Shown here piece by piece: positions 16,800 through 24,610 of a stretch of 64,000 nucleotides of DNA. The DNA comes from Oribacterium asaccharolyticum ACB7. Lineage in GTDB: Bacteria; Bacillota; Clostridia; Lachnospirales; Lachnospiraceae. A program made the position numbers and the translations under genes. The stretch covers positions 910,504-974,503 of the forward strand of contig NZ_JH414504.1 of assembly GCF_000238075.1 (NCBI RefSeq). Reading direction: 5' to 3'. Under the pieces are notes generated by a model. It was not told where the DNA came from, did not search any database, and saw nothing but the letters and a program-made list of their open reading frames with translations. Each line of letters starts with the position of its first letter. Within the stretch, counting starts at the first letter, position 1.

Positions 16800-18089
16800 T
16801 TAAATCAATTCCTTATCTAAAAGAAAATCAATTACATTGATATTCAAAATACCGTGATCATCATACCAGCGTTTCCCAATATCTTTCCTTACCACAATTT
16901 TAGGGAAGGAATCTCCCGTAAGCGAAAATGGTCTAAGTTCTGCTTCCGCTTTTTCATCCGTAGGCATCGCATACGCCGACTGGATATAGATTCGTTTTCC
17001 TCCTGTATTTACGACAAAATCAATTTCCCTTGGAGTACGAATGGAATTCCCCTTTTCGCTTAGTGTCCTTGCATAAACAACACCAACATCGACAGAAAAC
17101 TGCCGGATATGCAACTCATTATATATGATATTCTCCATGATATGTGTCATTTCCTGCTGACGGAATCCTATTCTTGCATTTCTAAGTCCAATATCCTCAC
17201 AGTAATATTTATTTGGCGAGTCAAAATAGGATTTTCCTTTTACGTCATATCGCTGACTTTCTGAAAAAAGGAACGCATCTTCCAAATGTCCGATATATGC
17301 CCTAATTGTATTAGCAGATATACTCCCCCCTTGCTTTGACTTCAAAGTATTGGCAATTTTAGTCGGATTTGTTAATGAACCAACCGAAGAACAAAGCAAA
17401 TCCAATATCTGTTCCAGTACATCTTGTCTTTCAATTCTCTTGCGTTCAACAATGTCTTTAATATACACTTCTGAGAAAAGGGATTTCAGATAATTCATCT
17501 TGGCCATATCATTAGGTCTTGACAGGATAAGTGGCATTCCGCCATAAAATGCATATTCATCAAACGCTTCGTTTTTATCTCCACCAACAAAAGAATAATA
17601 TTCCGCAAAGCTAAGCGGGTGTACTCTTATTTCATCACTTCGTCCTCTAAATTCAGTAAGAATGTCACTGGAAAGCATTTTTGAATTGCTTCCTGTCACA
17701 TAAACATCTAAATTCGATAAAGCTCTCAAATCGTTAAGAGCATCGTAAAAAGTAATTTTCTTACCATCCGAATTATATGGATTAGCTACCTCATCGGACA
17801 TTTGAATTTCATCAACAAAAAGATAATACTCCTCTTTGCTCTTTTCCACTTTCTCTCTTACAAAGGATGAAAGAATAAGCGGATTGCGATATTGAATATC
17901 TTTCGCAAGGTCAAGCTCAATCGTAATAATCTGTTCTTCTTTTACACCATTCTCAATTAAATAATCTCGGTATATATTTTTAAGAAGATAGGATTTACCG
18001 CATCTTCTGATTCCGGTAATTACTTTCACTAATCCGTCAAAACGATAGGAAATCAACTGCTTAAGGTAGCTATCACGCTTAATTTCCAT
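16800..18089 (-). CDS. AAA-type ATPase, DUF4143 family (second type)
   Basis: A 429-residue protein with Walker A GIRRCGKS (residues 26-33), Walker B YYLFVDEIQ (about 89-97) and the sensor-like VYVTGSNSKML. The C-terminus has the DUF4143 nuclease-like fold, but the usual E-x-K is replaced (REIDFVVNTG...YIQSA), so nuclease activity is unlikely. The start at 18089 has GGAG at eight bases; an upstream in-frame ATG lacks a site. The function of the family is unknown. The gene stands alone between a terminator and a degraded PIN gene. Two short GCCT-N4-AGGC inverted repeats lie upstream. Confidence 0.85.
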   Translation of the reverse strand: MEIKRDSYLKQLISYRFDGLVKVITGIRRCGKSYLLKNIYRDYLIENGVKEEQIITIELDLAKDIQYRNPLILSSFVREKVEKSKEEYYLFVDEIQMSDEVANPYNSDGKKITFYDALNDLRALSNLDVYVTGSNSKMLSSDILTEFRGRSDEIRVHPLSFAEYYSFVGGDKNEAFDEYAFYGGMPLILSRPNDMAKMNYLKSLFSEVYIKDIVERKRIERQDVLEQILDLLCSSVGSLTNPTKIANTLKSKQGGSISANTIRAYIGHLEDAFLFSESQRYDVKGKSYFDSPNKYYCEDIGLRNARIGFRQQEMTHIMENIIYNELHIRQFSVDVGVVYARTLSEKGNSIRTPREIDFVVNTGGKRIYIQSAYAMPTDEKAEAELRPFSLTGDSFPKIVVRKDIGKRWYDDHGILNINVIDFLLDKELI

Positions 18090-18441
18090 AAAACTGCTCC
18101 ATTTCATTGAAAATTCATGCCTATTTAGGCTTTTACAATCACAATTTTATCTGTTTTCTGTTAAGTTTTCAAGTTCCATCTGAAAATCATAGCCTAAAAA
18201 GGCTAAAAAATTCAGTAAGAATACTTTGTGAAGAATACACAACACGAAATCATAAAAAATATTCCCCGTGCATAAAGTCGCCAGGAAAATAATAAACAAT
18301 TTTATAAAATTTTTTCCGAACTCCACTTTCCTCATAGCTCGTCACGCTCCTGAACTAGATCACCGCCCCTTCCATTGCAATACAGGTGTACCTGAACTTA
18401 TGTCTCCTCATCCTATAAAATCTTTCTTGTCTTTGAAGCCA
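18090..18441. other. Intergenic region upstream of the ATPase, with two small inverted repeats
   Basis: I see no gene here. Two related inverted repeats, GCCTATTTAGGC (18119-18130) and TAGCCT-AAAA-AGGCTA (18190-18205), lie 30 and 100 bases before the ATPase start. They could bind a regulator or form small hairpins. The rest is AT-rich with no other clear signal. Confidence 0.4.
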
Positions 18442-18760
18442 TCACTTTTTACTAAGATGATTTTTTCTTAGATACTCTGAAAAACTTGTTTCCGGAAGTC
18501 TTCTATTTTTATTTAACATATTCTGCCAAATTGTATTTCCCTCAAGTTCCAGTAACAATCTGCTGTACACTTGCAACATTTGTACTAATCAGTTTATCCG
18601 CTCTTTGCTTTATATGCGGAATCGATGGATTAGATAACTCTTGATATACCGGTTCAGGCAAGACTATTCTCCCGCTGTATAATGTTTGTAAAATATTGGT
18701 ATTGTTTATCCATAAAAAAGCAGAAAGACAATCTGTATCGAAAAATAACTCATCAGTCAT
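18442..18760 (-). pseudogene. PIN-domain protein gene with internal deletion
   Basis: The start (ATG 18760) overlaps the end of the ImmA/IrrE gene. The N-terminal half reads MTDELFFDTDCLSAFLWI and continues LPEPVYQEL, as in PIN-type proteins with an FDTDxL acidic start. It stops after 72 residues at 18542. In the next frame the DNA continues with EGNTIWQNMLNKNRRLPETS and FSEYLRKNHLSKK, then stops at 18442. That tail matches what I remember of the C-terminus of the same PIN family, which is normally about 150-170 residues. The middle acidic residues are missing, so an internal deletion of roughly 60-70 codons has destroyed the enzyme. It is a remnant of a three-gene module with the two upstream genes. 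Confidence 0.65.
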
Positions 18761-19505
18761 TAGGATATCCTTCCTCTTCATCCAAGTTAAAAACAATATC
18801 CGCTCTGAATCCATCCAGTAATAATTCTTCCTTTTTGCCCTCGGAGATTAACCCCATCTCCGAGAGTTTTTCCACCTTTCTCACATATTCCCCTGTAGTA
18901 AAATACTGTTTTCCTTCTAGTGAAGGAAGATAGAGTTCTTTACCATATCCTAGTTTTGCAGCTTCACGGGAAATTTTGATATCTTTGAATGGAGACATGG
19001 AATTCGCCGATACAAATCCATCCTTTTCAAGACGAAATAAAAGAGCCATATGACTAATCATGTATAGTTGCTCTAAATCTATAATTTTATTTAAAGTCCA
19101 TCCATCAAACTTTTTTGCATACTGAAACAAGGTATCGTATGGCATAAGCAAATATCCGGCAAACATATCCGCTTCTTTTTCAGAATCTGTTTTATCATCT
19201 CCCATATGCATATCACAAACAACTCTTCCATCTATAGTCTCATAGAGTATATGGTATAGTTCATGGGCTAAAGTAAAGCGTTGTCTTCCATAAGACGTTG
19301 TTGAATTAATACAGATAATAATATCTTCATCCACCTTGGTACACATTCCGCTGATTCTCTGTGAAAGAGGATACTTTACTATGGTAATCTTCTTTTCTTT
19401 CCATCCATTGACAACAGCAAAAATGTCGATGGGAGAATAACTGTCTTCCCCTAAAATACGCCTTGTTTCCAATGCAAGTGAATTTAATTCTTGTGCTGTC
19501 TTCAT
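18753..19505 (-). CDS. ImmA/IrrE-family metallopeptidase
   Basis: A 250-residue protein with the zinc-protease motif HELYH (in FTLAHELYHILYE, about residue 85) and a downstream Glu in EKEADMFAGYLLMP. This is the arrangement of ImmA/IrrE (COG2856) proteases, which cleave or control a partner repressor. The start at 19505 follows GAGG and lies one base after the stop of the XRE gene, so the pair is translationally coupled. By family precedent it would relieve repression by the XRE protein. The third gene, a PIN protein, is broken. The C-terminal part after about residue 150 may be a sensory or substrate region. Confidence 0.9.
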   Translation of the reverse strand: MKTAQELNSLALETRRILGEDSYSPIDIFAVVNGWKEKKITIVKYPLSQRISGMCTKVDEDIIICINSTTSYGRQRFTLAHELYHILYETIDGRVVCDMHMGDDKTDSEKEADMFAGYLLMPYDTLFQYAKKFDGWTLNKIIDLEQLYMISHMALLFRLEKDGFVSANSMSPFKDIKISREAAKLGYGKELYLPSLEGKQYFTTGEYVRKVEKLSEMGLISEGKKEELLLDGFRADIVFNLDEEEGYPND

Positions 19506-19506
19506 C

Positions 19507-19842
19507 CTATTCCTCTTTAAGTTTCTCATTCATATATCGAATATTCATTGCAATTTTGTTTACGGCTGCTATGCTTTGCAAATCTTCTCCCTGAATGCTA
19601 TTTGCTCTAAAAGCAAAATTAAGCGGAATATAGGCATCGCTCTGCCCCAAAAGATATGCTTCCGTACAGCCAAAAAGACTGCATAATTGATCCATCATGG
19701 TAACACTCATAGCTCTTGTTCCATTTTCAAGTTTTGTTATTAATGTTTGATCCACACCAAGGTATTTTGCCATCTGTTCTTGGGTTAATTTGCAATCTTT
19801 TCTAAGTTTCTTTAATCGAAGATGAAGTTCCTTCTGTTCCAT
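19507..19842 (-). CDS. XRE-family helix-turn-helix regulator
   Basis: A 111-residue protein with a Cro/CI-type HTH at about residues 7-62 (LRKDCKLTQEQMAKYLGV, then QTLITKLENG) and a short C-terminal tail. It is the first gene of the XRE-ImmA/IrrE-PIN module and probably represses it. Upstream lie two nested inverted repeats on nearly the same centre (19890-19929), a good candidate for its operator. The start ATG follows a GGAGGG-like site. Confidence 0.9.
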   Translation of the reverse strand: MEQKELHLRLKKLRKDCKLTQEQMAKYLGVDQTLITKLENGTRAMSVTMMDQLCSLFGCTEAYLLGQSDAYIPLNFAFRANSIQGEDLQSIAAVNKIAMNIRYMNEKLKEE

Positions 19843-19889
19843 TTTCCCCTCCTGCTACAAAATCACCTAGAAATAATATACTCTTCTTT

Positions 19890-19929
19890 TGTCATATTTT
19901 CAATAATATTTATATTATTATTTATGACA
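19890..19929. promoter_or_regulatory. Nested palindromes upstream of the XRE gene (operator candidate)
   Basis: The outer arms TGTCATA (19890-19896) and TATGACA (19923-19929) and the inner arms AATAATAT / ATATTATT (19902-19909, 19912-19919) share almost the same centre. They lie 50-90 bases before the XRE start codon. Confidence 0.6.
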
Positions 19930-19990
19930 GACTTTTAACCATTTATACCTCATATTACCGGATAGTTGTAGGAAGAATAAAACCAGATAA

Positions 19991-20019
19991 GAAAAATCTA
20001 CCAGCCTAAGCCGGTAGAT
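19991..20019 (-). terminator. Terminator after the small membrane gene
   Basis: The stem ATCTACC / GGTAGAT extends through GGC/GCC with one mismatch and is flanked by A and T runs on both sides, so it can act in both directions. It ends the minus-strand gene at 20036-20350. Confidence 0.7.
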
Positions 20020-20035
20020 TTTTTTGATAAACAGA

Positions 20036-20350
20036 TTATTTATCTTTTTCAAAATGATCTCTTAATACCATTAATCTAATTATTAGAACAGTATTCAGAA
20101 TAGCCGCTAATATAAGACCAGCTCCAACCCAAAGCAAATCTATCGCAAACCCTATAATGAAACATAGGCTCCATTTCATAATTTGCTTACCACAAATGAT
20201 GCATAGTTCTTTGCTTTTATTTGATCTATTTTCGTCAAGATCATGTCCGGTTAAATATCGAATTGCTCTGCCGTTCGATCTAATAAATAGAATACCTATA
20301 ATCAAATAGAGCAAAACCATCATGGAATCGATACATAAAAATACAAACAT
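20036..20350 (-). CDS. Small membrane protein, DUF3784-like
   Basis: A 104-residue protein starting MFVFLCIDSMMVLLY at an ATG with AGAGG upstream. It has three or four hydrophobic segments (about residues 3-22, 55-72 and 75-95) separated by a hydrophilic loop containing CIICGK. Small membrane proteins with this pattern (a GxxIRYLTGxD-like motif followed by CxxCG) are common in clostridia; I can only tentatively connect it to DUF3784. The start region sits on top of a VapC remnant. A truncated second copy of its first 30 codons occurs at 21576-21683. Confidence 0.65.
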   Translation of the reverse strand: MFVFLCIDSMMVLLYLIIGILFIRSNGRAIRYLTGHDLDENRSNKSKELCIICGKQIMKWSLCFIIGFAIDLLWVGAGLILAAILNTVLIIRLMVLRDHFEKDK

Positions 20351-20360
20351 ATTGATTACC

Positions 20361-20399
20361 TCTTTGGTATCCATAAATAGAGATGTTTATATCAAGCAT
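20361..20399 (-). pseudogene. Possible VapC toxin stub
   Basis: Five bases after the VapB stop a frame opens with MLDINISIYG. This resembles the VapC start (LDTNIxxY), including the first acidic residue of PIN toxins. The similarity ends after about 10-13 residues, where the small membrane gene begins. I infer that vapC was deleted; the match is short. Confidence 0.4.
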
Positions 20400-20404
20400 T
20401 TACA

Positions 20405-20635
20405 TCATATCGCTTCATGCTCCTGCACTATATCTCTTGCTCTACCATCCGCCATGAAATCATCCGAAAACATATCTATTGCTCTCATAAACGAATCCCA
20501 CTTATTCTGTTTTGGAAGCAAAATAACAATATCCCCTATCTTATTCACTACTACCTCATCTAATGAAAATCGACACTCCTTAGGAAGTCTAATTGCCTGA
20601 CTTCTTCCATTTTTAAAAACCTTTGCAGTCATCAT
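20405..20635 (-). CDS. VapB/AbrB-type antitoxin (orphan)
   Basis: A 76-residue protein with an N-terminal SpoVT/AbrB swapped-hairpin domain (AKVFKNGRSQAIRLPKE, about residues 4-20) and a C-terminal acidic tail (FMADGRARD) of the kind that binds and blocks a VapC toxin. The ribosome binding site is AAGGTG. The cognate toxin should follow immediately, but only a stub is present (20361-20399). It is therefore an orphan antitoxin, which may still repress its own promoter or neutralise a toxin elsewhere in the genome. Confidence 0.85.
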   Translation of the reverse strand: MMTAKVFKNGRSQAIRLPKECRFSLDEVVVNKIGDIVILLPKQNKWDSFMRAIDMFSDDFMADGRARDIVQEHEAI

Positions 20636-20796
20636 TTAGATCACCTTCCTTGTAATATGCACTAAACATATATCTCAATATATACACAAGTCAAGAGCCT
20701 ATCGATTTATACCTTCTAACTCTAAACGGAATATTAAACGGAGGCTCCTGTGGATGTTCCGGTGGCTCCCGGGAAGGTTCTTCGCGGGAAAAGATT

Positions 20797-20829
20797 AACG
20801 CCTGATTATCGAGGTGATAGTCAGGCGTT
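20797..20829 (-). terminator. Hairpin after the hydrolase gene
   Basis: A 9-bp perfect stem (AACGCCTGA / TCAGGCGTT) with a 15-base loop lies 11 bases after the hydrolase stop codon. On the minus strand it is followed by AATCTTTTCC, a weak U tract. Confidence 0.55.
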
Positions 20830-20839
20830 TTGTTGCTTA

Positions 20840-21589
20840 TTATTCATGAATACATTTCTCAAGTTCCCGGCAATAATTGTTCTTATCTTTCGTCATCATC
20901 CGGCAATGGTCGTAGCCTTCCCATACCTTTATTTGGGCGAGCGGATAAGTCTTGGGAATCATCTTCTTTGCTTTCTTATAATCAAAATCCTTATCTCCGT
21001 ACGCAAAGATGCATTTCCGCTGAACATCATCGGAAAGCGACGGCAGTTCCACGAATGCACAGTCGTGAACGATGTTTCGGATGCTTTCCTCATTCATTGC
21101 AATAAAATGTTTTGCCAGAAGCGGGGCGGCCTCTTCTCCAAACATGGAGGACATCTTCTTCACACTAAGTTCCGGGTCTGCGACAGCCTTCTTATGTTTA
21201 TGCAGAAACACCGTGCGGAGAATCCACTCCATCATCTTTGCGTTAGTGTAGAAACTGCTTCCCTCAAAAAACAGATGGTTGAATGCAATATCATTATATT
21301 TGAGTAGCTGTAGAAGAACCACCCCGCCCAGTGAAGCCCCATATCCGAGTGAGAGCTCCGTAATATTTTTCTCAGCCAAATACTCATGGATCTGCTTTGC
21401 CTCGTCAGCAGCACTTTTATAGCTATCCTTATCTGCATCGCCATGCGCGGAGAGATCCGGTGCGAGATAACGGTATTCCTCTCCAATGATGTCAGCGATA
21501 AATGTCTTCATGCCGTTTGCTGACGAAAGCATCGGATGGATCAGAAGAATCACATCTTTTTTTTCGTTATTCCAATCATGCATTATCAT
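20840..21589 (-). CDS. Alpha/beta hydrolase
   Basis: A 249-residue protein. The nucleophile elbow is G-A-S-L-G (in GYGASLGG, about residue 88). The likely catalytic Asp is in YGDKDFDYK (about residue 200) and the His in GYDHC (about 227), which is the canonical triad order. The oxyanion-hole region is LLIHPMLSS near residue 17. The family covers esterases, lipases and C-C hydrolases; the substrate is unknown. The start codons (21589 or the ATG at 21583) overlap the end of a short frame that duplicates the 5' end of the small membrane gene. Translation may therefore be coupled to that fragment. Confidence 0.88.
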   Translation of the reverse strand: MIMHDWNNEKKDVILLIHPMLSSANGMKTFIADIIGEEYRYLAPDLSAHGDADKDSYKSAADEAKQIHEYLAEKNITELSLGYGASLGGVVLLQLLKYNDIAFNHLFFEGSSFYTNAKMMEWILRTVFLHKHKKAVADPELSVKKMSSMFGEEAAPLLAKHFIAMNEESIRNIVHDCAFVELPSLSDDVQRKCIFAYGDKDFDYKKAKKMIPKTYPLAQIKVWEGYDHCRMMTKDKNNYCRELEKCIHE

Positions 21590-21683
21590 TTTTGAAATAC
21601 CTCACTAGGAATCCCATAAATATAATCCCTATAATCAAGTAGAGCAAAACCATCATGAAATTGAACCATAAAATTACAAACAT
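21576..21683 (-). pseudogene. Truncated duplicate of the small membrane gene's 5' end
   Basis: A 35-residue frame (starting MFVILWFNFMMVLLYLIIG) with its own AAGAGG site closely matches the first 22 residues of the gene at 20036-20350 (starting MFVFLCIDSMMVLLYLIIG), and the DNA is similar over about 80 bases. It then diverges and ends inside the hydrolase start. It looks like a recombination remnant and may serve as a leader for the hydrolase. Confidence 0.65.
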
Positions 21684-21800
21684 ATTTATACCTCTTCGTA
21701 TCTTAAACGGTTAATTTTAGTATTACTCTAAATCATAATACTCCATATATCGCTTAAATGATATTTTTATTTGCTGAAACAAGAAATCATCCATTCTTTT

Positions 21801-21837
21801 TTATATAAAATAGCGGATGAAGTTCACTTCATCCGCT
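21801..21837 (-). terminator. Terminator of lysS (duplicated hairpin)
   Basis: A 12-bp stem AGCGGATGAAGT / ACTTCATCCGCT with a 2-base loop, followed on the minus strand by ATTTTATAT. It is the same hairpin as at 16657-16682, and the flanking bases CTGTAAA.CATAAT.TCTTCG are also shared. Confidence 0.75.
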
Positions 21838-21887
21838 GTAAAACATAATCTCTTCGTCTTCAAAATATTTTAACAATAAACAAAATA

Positions 21888-23840
21888 CTAATACAACTTC
21901 GCTCCTGCCGGGATATGGTTATCCACCATCAGAAGGTGCAACTCTTCCTCGTCACTGTCCTTCTTATTGTTGATTGCGGAAAGTAGCATACCGCAGGACT
22001 CTACGCCCATCATAGCTCTTGGAGGAAGGTTGGTGATGGCAATCAGTGTCTTTCCAATCAGCTCTTCCGGCTCATAGTAAGCATGAATTCCGGAGAGAAT
22101 GGTTCTGTCCGTACCGGTTCCGTCGTCCAAAGTAAACTGTAAGAGCTTCTTACTCTTCGGAACGGCAACGCAGTCCTTGACCTTTACGGCACGGAAATCG
22201 GATTTACTGAAAGTCTCAAAGTCAACCTGTTCTTCGAAAAGCGGCTCAATCTTTACATTGCTAAAATCAATCTTGTTGTTCGGTGTAAAGAAACCGTTGT
22301 TCGCATTTCCGATGCTTCCGGATTCGTCTTCAACGTTCTTCTTTCCTTCACCCTCTTTCTTCTCAAGAGGTTTCATAGTGGGGAAGAGGAGTACATCACG
22401 GATAGAGGCCGCATCGGTAAGAAGCATGACCAGACGGTCGATGCCGTAGCCGATTCCGCCCGTTGGCGGCATACCGATTTCCATAGCGTGAAGGAAGTCC
22501 TCATCGGTGTGGTTCGCTTCCTCATCTCCCGCATCAGCCAAAGCATCCTGTGCCTTGAAACGCTCTCTCTGATCAATCGGATCATTCAGCTCGGAATAAG
22601 CATTTGCCATTTCTCTTCCGTAGATAAAGAGCTCGAAACGCTCTACCTTTGTCGGGTCGCTCGGCTTCTTCTTTGTAAGCGGAGAAATGGATAAGGGGTG
22701 ATCCATGATAAAGGTCGGCTGAATGAGCTTCTCCTCGCAGAACTCTTCAAAGAAGAGATTCTCGATATCGCCGATACCGTGGTGTTCTTCGTAAGCGATT
22801 TCCTTTTCTTTTGCGAGGGCTCTCGCCTCTTCCAAGGTCTGAATCTTGTCAAAATCAATGCCCGCATATTCCTTAATGGCATCAGTCATGGTAAGTCTTC
22901 TGAACGGACTCTCCAGGTCAATGGGGGTTCCCTGATAGCTGATATGGAGAGTCCCGCAAACCTTCTCTGCAAGATACCGGAACATGGACTCGGTAAGTTC
23001 CATCATCCCGTTGTAGTCGGTATATGCCTGATAGAGCTCCATCAGTGTAAACTCCGGGTTATGACGGGTATCGATTCCCTCGTTCCGGAATACTCTTCCG
23101 ATTTCGTAAACGCGCTCCATACCGCCGATAATCAGACGCTTCAAGTAAAGCTCAAGGGAAATACGAAGCTTTACGTCCTCATTTAAAGCATTGTAATGGG
23201 TTTCAAAGGGACGGGCTGCAGCTCCGCCCGCATTTTCCACCAGCATCGGTGTCTCTACCTCCAGGAAATCTCTTCCGGCAAGGAAGTTCCGGATTTCCCG
23301 AAGAATCTGAGAACGCTTCATAAAAACATCGCGGCTGTCTTCATTCATAATGAGGTCCACATAGCGCTGGCGATAACGGGTATCCGTATCCTGCAAACCG
23401 TGGAACTTTTCCGGAAGCGGGTAGAGAGACTTGGAGAGTAGGACAATCTTCTCCCCGTGAATCGAGATTTCTCCTGTCTGCGTCTTAAAAACATAACCGG
23501 AAACTTCCACGATATCTCCGATATCCAGTTTTTTATAGGCCTTGTATTCCTCTTCTCCGAGACTTTCCCGACTCACATAAACCTGAATCTTTCCATCTCG
23601 ATCCTGTACATGAAGGAAGCCGGCTTTTCCCATCACACGCTTCGCCATAACACGTCCGGCAATCACTACCTGCTGGTTTTCCAAAGCAGCGAAGTTCTCT
23701 TTAATCTCCATGGAATGGTGTGTCTGCTTTGCTTTGGTAATAACAAACGGATCCGCCTGAGCGTCCTGCAACTCCTTCAACTTATCATATCTTGCCTTCA
23801 AAATATGGTTCATGTCTTGCATTTGTTCTTTTTCTCCCAT
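21888..23840 (-). CDS. lysS: Lysyl-tRNA synthetase, class II, with extra C-terminal tRNA-binding domain
   Basis: A 650-residue enzyme that charges tRNA-Lys. It has an N-terminal OB anticodon domain (about residues 45-150, VVIAGRVMAKRVMGKAGF) and class II catalytic motifs (RVFRNEGIDTRHNPEF for motif 2; GIGYGIDRLVML for motif 3). After about residue 500, where LysRS normally ends, there is a Ser/Asn linker and a roughly 110-residue EMAP/MetRS-type tRNA-binding domain (DFRAVKVKDC...AITNLPPRAMMGVESCGMLL). The start at 23840 follows GGGAG. It is downstream of greA, a common pairing. The matching tRNA-Lys(CUU) lies at 37.6 kb. Confidence 0.95.
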   Translation of the reverse strand: MGEKEQMQDMNHILKARYDKLKELQDAQADPFVITKAKQTHHSMEIKENFAALENQQVVIAGRVMAKRVMGKAGFLHVQDRDGKIQVYVSRESLGEEEYKAYKKLDIGDIVEVSGYVFKTQTGEISIHGEKIVLLSKSLYPLPEKFHGLQDTDTRYRQRYVDLIMNEDSRDVFMKRSQILREIRNFLAGRDFLEVETPMLVENAGGAAARPFETHYNALNEDVKLRISLELYLKRLIIGGMERVYEIGRVFRNEGIDTRHNPEFTLMELYQAYTDYNGMMELTESMFRYLAEKVCGTLHISYQGTPIDLESPFRRLTMTDAIKEYAGIDFDKIQTLEEARALAKEKEIAYEEHHGIGDIENLFFEEFCEEKLIQPTFIMDHPLSISPLTKKKPSDPTKVERFELFIYGREMANAYSELNDPIDQRERFKAQDALADAGDEEANHTDEDFLHAMEIGMPPTGGIGYGIDRLVMLLTDAASIRDVLLFPTMKPLEKKEGEGKKNVEDESGSIGNANNGFFTPNNKIDFSNVKIEPLFEEQVDFETFSKSDFRAVKVKDCVAVPKSKKLLQFTLDDGTGTDRTILSGIHAYYEPEELIGKTLIAITNLPPRAMMGVESCGMLLSAINNKKDSDEEELHLLMVDNHIPAGAKLY

Positions 23841-23937
23841 GGCTCTCCCTTTCTTATTCACACTATCCATAGCGTTATTCTGTTTTTTCGGAAAGTTCCC
23901 TGCTATATGGAAATTTCCTTTTCATCGACTGATGCAC

Positions 23938-24423
23938 TTATTCCTCGTTGGAACGCTCCACCTTCAGCACCTTATATTCTATAGGCCCGGCCTGTGTTTC
24001 CACGGAAATATCATCTCCTGCCTTATGATGAAGCAGAGCCATCCCTACGGGAGATTCGTTGGAAATCTTCCCCTGAAGAGAATTTGCCTCCGTAGAGCCC
24101 ACGATGTGGTACACTACTTCCTCCTCAAATTCCTTGTCATAAAGCGTTACCTTACAGCCAATGTTAATGGTTCCCTCTTCCGCATCATCCACTACTTCCG
24201 CATTTTTCAGAAGTGTTTCAATGGTTACGATACGCTCTTCAATTTCTCTTTGCTCATCTTTTGCCGCATCGTACTCCGCATTCTCCGATAAATCTCCCTG
24301 TTCTCTGGCCTCTTTGATTTTCTCGGCTATTTCTTGCCTTCTATTTACTTTTAAATCATGTAATTCCTTCTCCAACTTATTTAAGCCGGCTCTGGTAAGG
24401 AGATTCTTTTTTCCTTCTGCCAC
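23938..24423 (-). CDS. greA: Transcription elongation factor GreA
   Basis: A 161-residue protein. The N-terminal coiled coil has the acidic tip (REQGDLSENAEYDAAKDEQ), and the C-terminal FKBP-like domain contains DISVETQAGPIEYKVL. It enters the RNA polymerase secondary channel and stimulates cleavage of backtracked RNA. I chose the GTG at 24423, which gives the usual family length; an ATG eight codons upstream has no ribosome binding site. lysS follows after 97 bases. Confidence 0.95.
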   Translation of the reverse strand: MAEGKKNLLTRAGLNKLEKELHDLKVNRRQEIAEKIKEAREQGDLSENAEYDAAKDEQREIEERIVTIETLLKNAEVVDDAEEGTINIGCKVTLYDKEFEEEVVYHIVGSTEANSLQGKISNESPVGMALLHHKAGDDISVETQAGPIEYKVLKVERSNEE

Positions 24424-24507
24424 GTTACAATTCCGCCCTTTCTTCATTTATCTATATTTTTAACGAACCGAAGTCCGTTTAATACAAAGTTAAATCTCGC
24501 TAATAAT

Positions 24508-24533
24508 ACGGCTTCCGGTCTACCGGAAGCCGT
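24508..24533. terminator. Strong hairpin between dusB and greA
   Basis: A perfect 12-bp GC-rich stem ACGGCTTCCGGT / ACCGGAAGCCGT with a 2-base loop, but only a weak T tract after it on the minus strand (ATTATTAG). It probably ends the hprK-to-dusB operon 78 bases after dusB. Confidence 0.65.
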
Positions 24534-24610
24534 CAATAACACGAGAAGATATTTTAACAATCGAAACCGAATAAGTCAATCCATTTCTTTATTCTCGGCA
24601 TTTTTCATGC

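Noticed and set aside
20750..21307. 185-codon plus-strand frame over the hydrolase
   Set aside because: It is antisense to the hydrolase triad region and has no family resemblance.
24424..24610. T-box or other riboswitch before greA-lysS
   Set aside because: Only a simple 12-bp hairpin is visible, and it is better explained as the end of the dusB operon.
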